NCBI GenBank assembly: GCA_027485695.1
Contig: JAIXQO010000001.1
Location: 310,001 to 374,000, forward strand
Direction of reading: 5' to 3'
Source of the DNA: Pseudomonadota bacterium
Lineage (GTDB): Bacteria; Bdellovibrionota; UBA1018
DNA: 64,000 nucleotides
Part shown: in pieces, positions 63,829 through 64,000 of the stretch
Layout: each line of letters starts with the position of its first letter
Numbering within the stretch: the first letter of the stretch is position 1
Made by a program: the position numbers and the translations under genes
Notes under the pieces: generated by a model
Told to the model about the DNA's origin: nothing
Database searches by the model: none
Seen by the model: only the letters and a program-made list of their open reading frames with translations

Positions 63829-64000
63829 ACAAATCTAGTCGGCAAAACGTGCCGTGACACTCTTGAAGTTCGATTCAAATCTCCCATTAGATTAAAAAAC
63901 GGATCCAGAACGACATAAAACCCAGGACCGGCGTCCTGGTCGGCATCAAAACTCAGTAAGTACAAAATTCCACTTCGTGGAATGAGCCCATGTTGGATAT
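63829..64000. other. Intergenic end of window
   Basis: 172 bases upstream of the porin gene. Nothing coding is seen; it must contain the porin promoter, but no clear consensus was found. Confidence 0.4.

Overview
The window looks like chromosomal DNA of a Gram-negative, didermic bacterium of moderately high GC, most likely a member of the Bdellovibrionota (Bdellovibrio/Oligoflexus-like). The reasons are a TIGR02147-family regulator paired with a secreted protein, a DUF7151-like repeat lipoprotein, SpoVG in a Gram-negative setting, many exported proteins and lipoproteins of unknown function, an OprB-type porin, and a meso-DAP-type MurE (DNPR motif). The taxonomic call is inference from gene families; no rRNA is present.

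Layout. 1-7.1 kb (+): the end of a NADH:quinone oxidoreductase (complex I) operon, nuoH(partial)-I-J-K-L-M-N, closed by a strong terminator. 7.2-11.7 kb (+): a large membrane-anchored TPR protein and serS. 11.8-12.4 kb: a tRNA-Ser(UGA) gene followed by an unusual array of long perfect inverted repeats, a three-way-junction-like element and a second copy of the tRNA 3' end. 12.6-20.6 kb: an AT-richer accessory stretch with a TIGR02147 regulator plus secreted protein, a DUF4010 membrane protein, a membrane protein/membrane-anchored LuxR-type regulator pair, an L,D-transpeptidase and exported proteins. 20.7-28.7 kb: a CPA2 antiporter, a MAPEG protein, then a probable light/stress locus. That locus holds a DCC-type redox protein divergent from a MerR-cobalamin-binding regulator, OsmC, an Fe-S-type photolyase that has lost its cluster cysteines, and a ferritin-like protein; a HAD phosphatase and a DUF2079 membrane protein follow. 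28.7-38.8 kb (mostly -): chalcone-isomerase-like exported proteins, spoVG, clpB, an HtrA/Deg protease, DUF1844, a catalytically degenerate M48-like membrane protein, and pilT.

38.9-59.3 kb (-): a rearranged division and cell wall (dcw) cluster. In transcription order it is mtgA, a monofunctional transpeptidase, dtd, rsmH, ftsL, ftsI, murE, mraY, murD, ftsW, a DAC-like protein, then (after a three-gene + strand cassette of a heme lipoprotein, a lipoprotein and a Tat-exported protein) murG, murC, murB. murF is missing from its usual place between murE and mraY, and mraZ, ddl, ftsQ, ftsA and ftsZ are not in the cluster. 59.4-64 kb: AMP nucleosidase, mreB, a lipoprotein and a porin.

The most striking undescribed signals are two kinds of long-hairpin element. 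One lies between murD and ftsW, where the downstream arm is the ftsW Shine-Dalgarno and start codon and the upstream arm is its near-perfect inverted copy, so the ftsW start could be masked in the mRNA. The other is the tRNA-Ser-linked repeat array, where hairpins with unrelated but perfectly complementary arms share the same internal core motifs.
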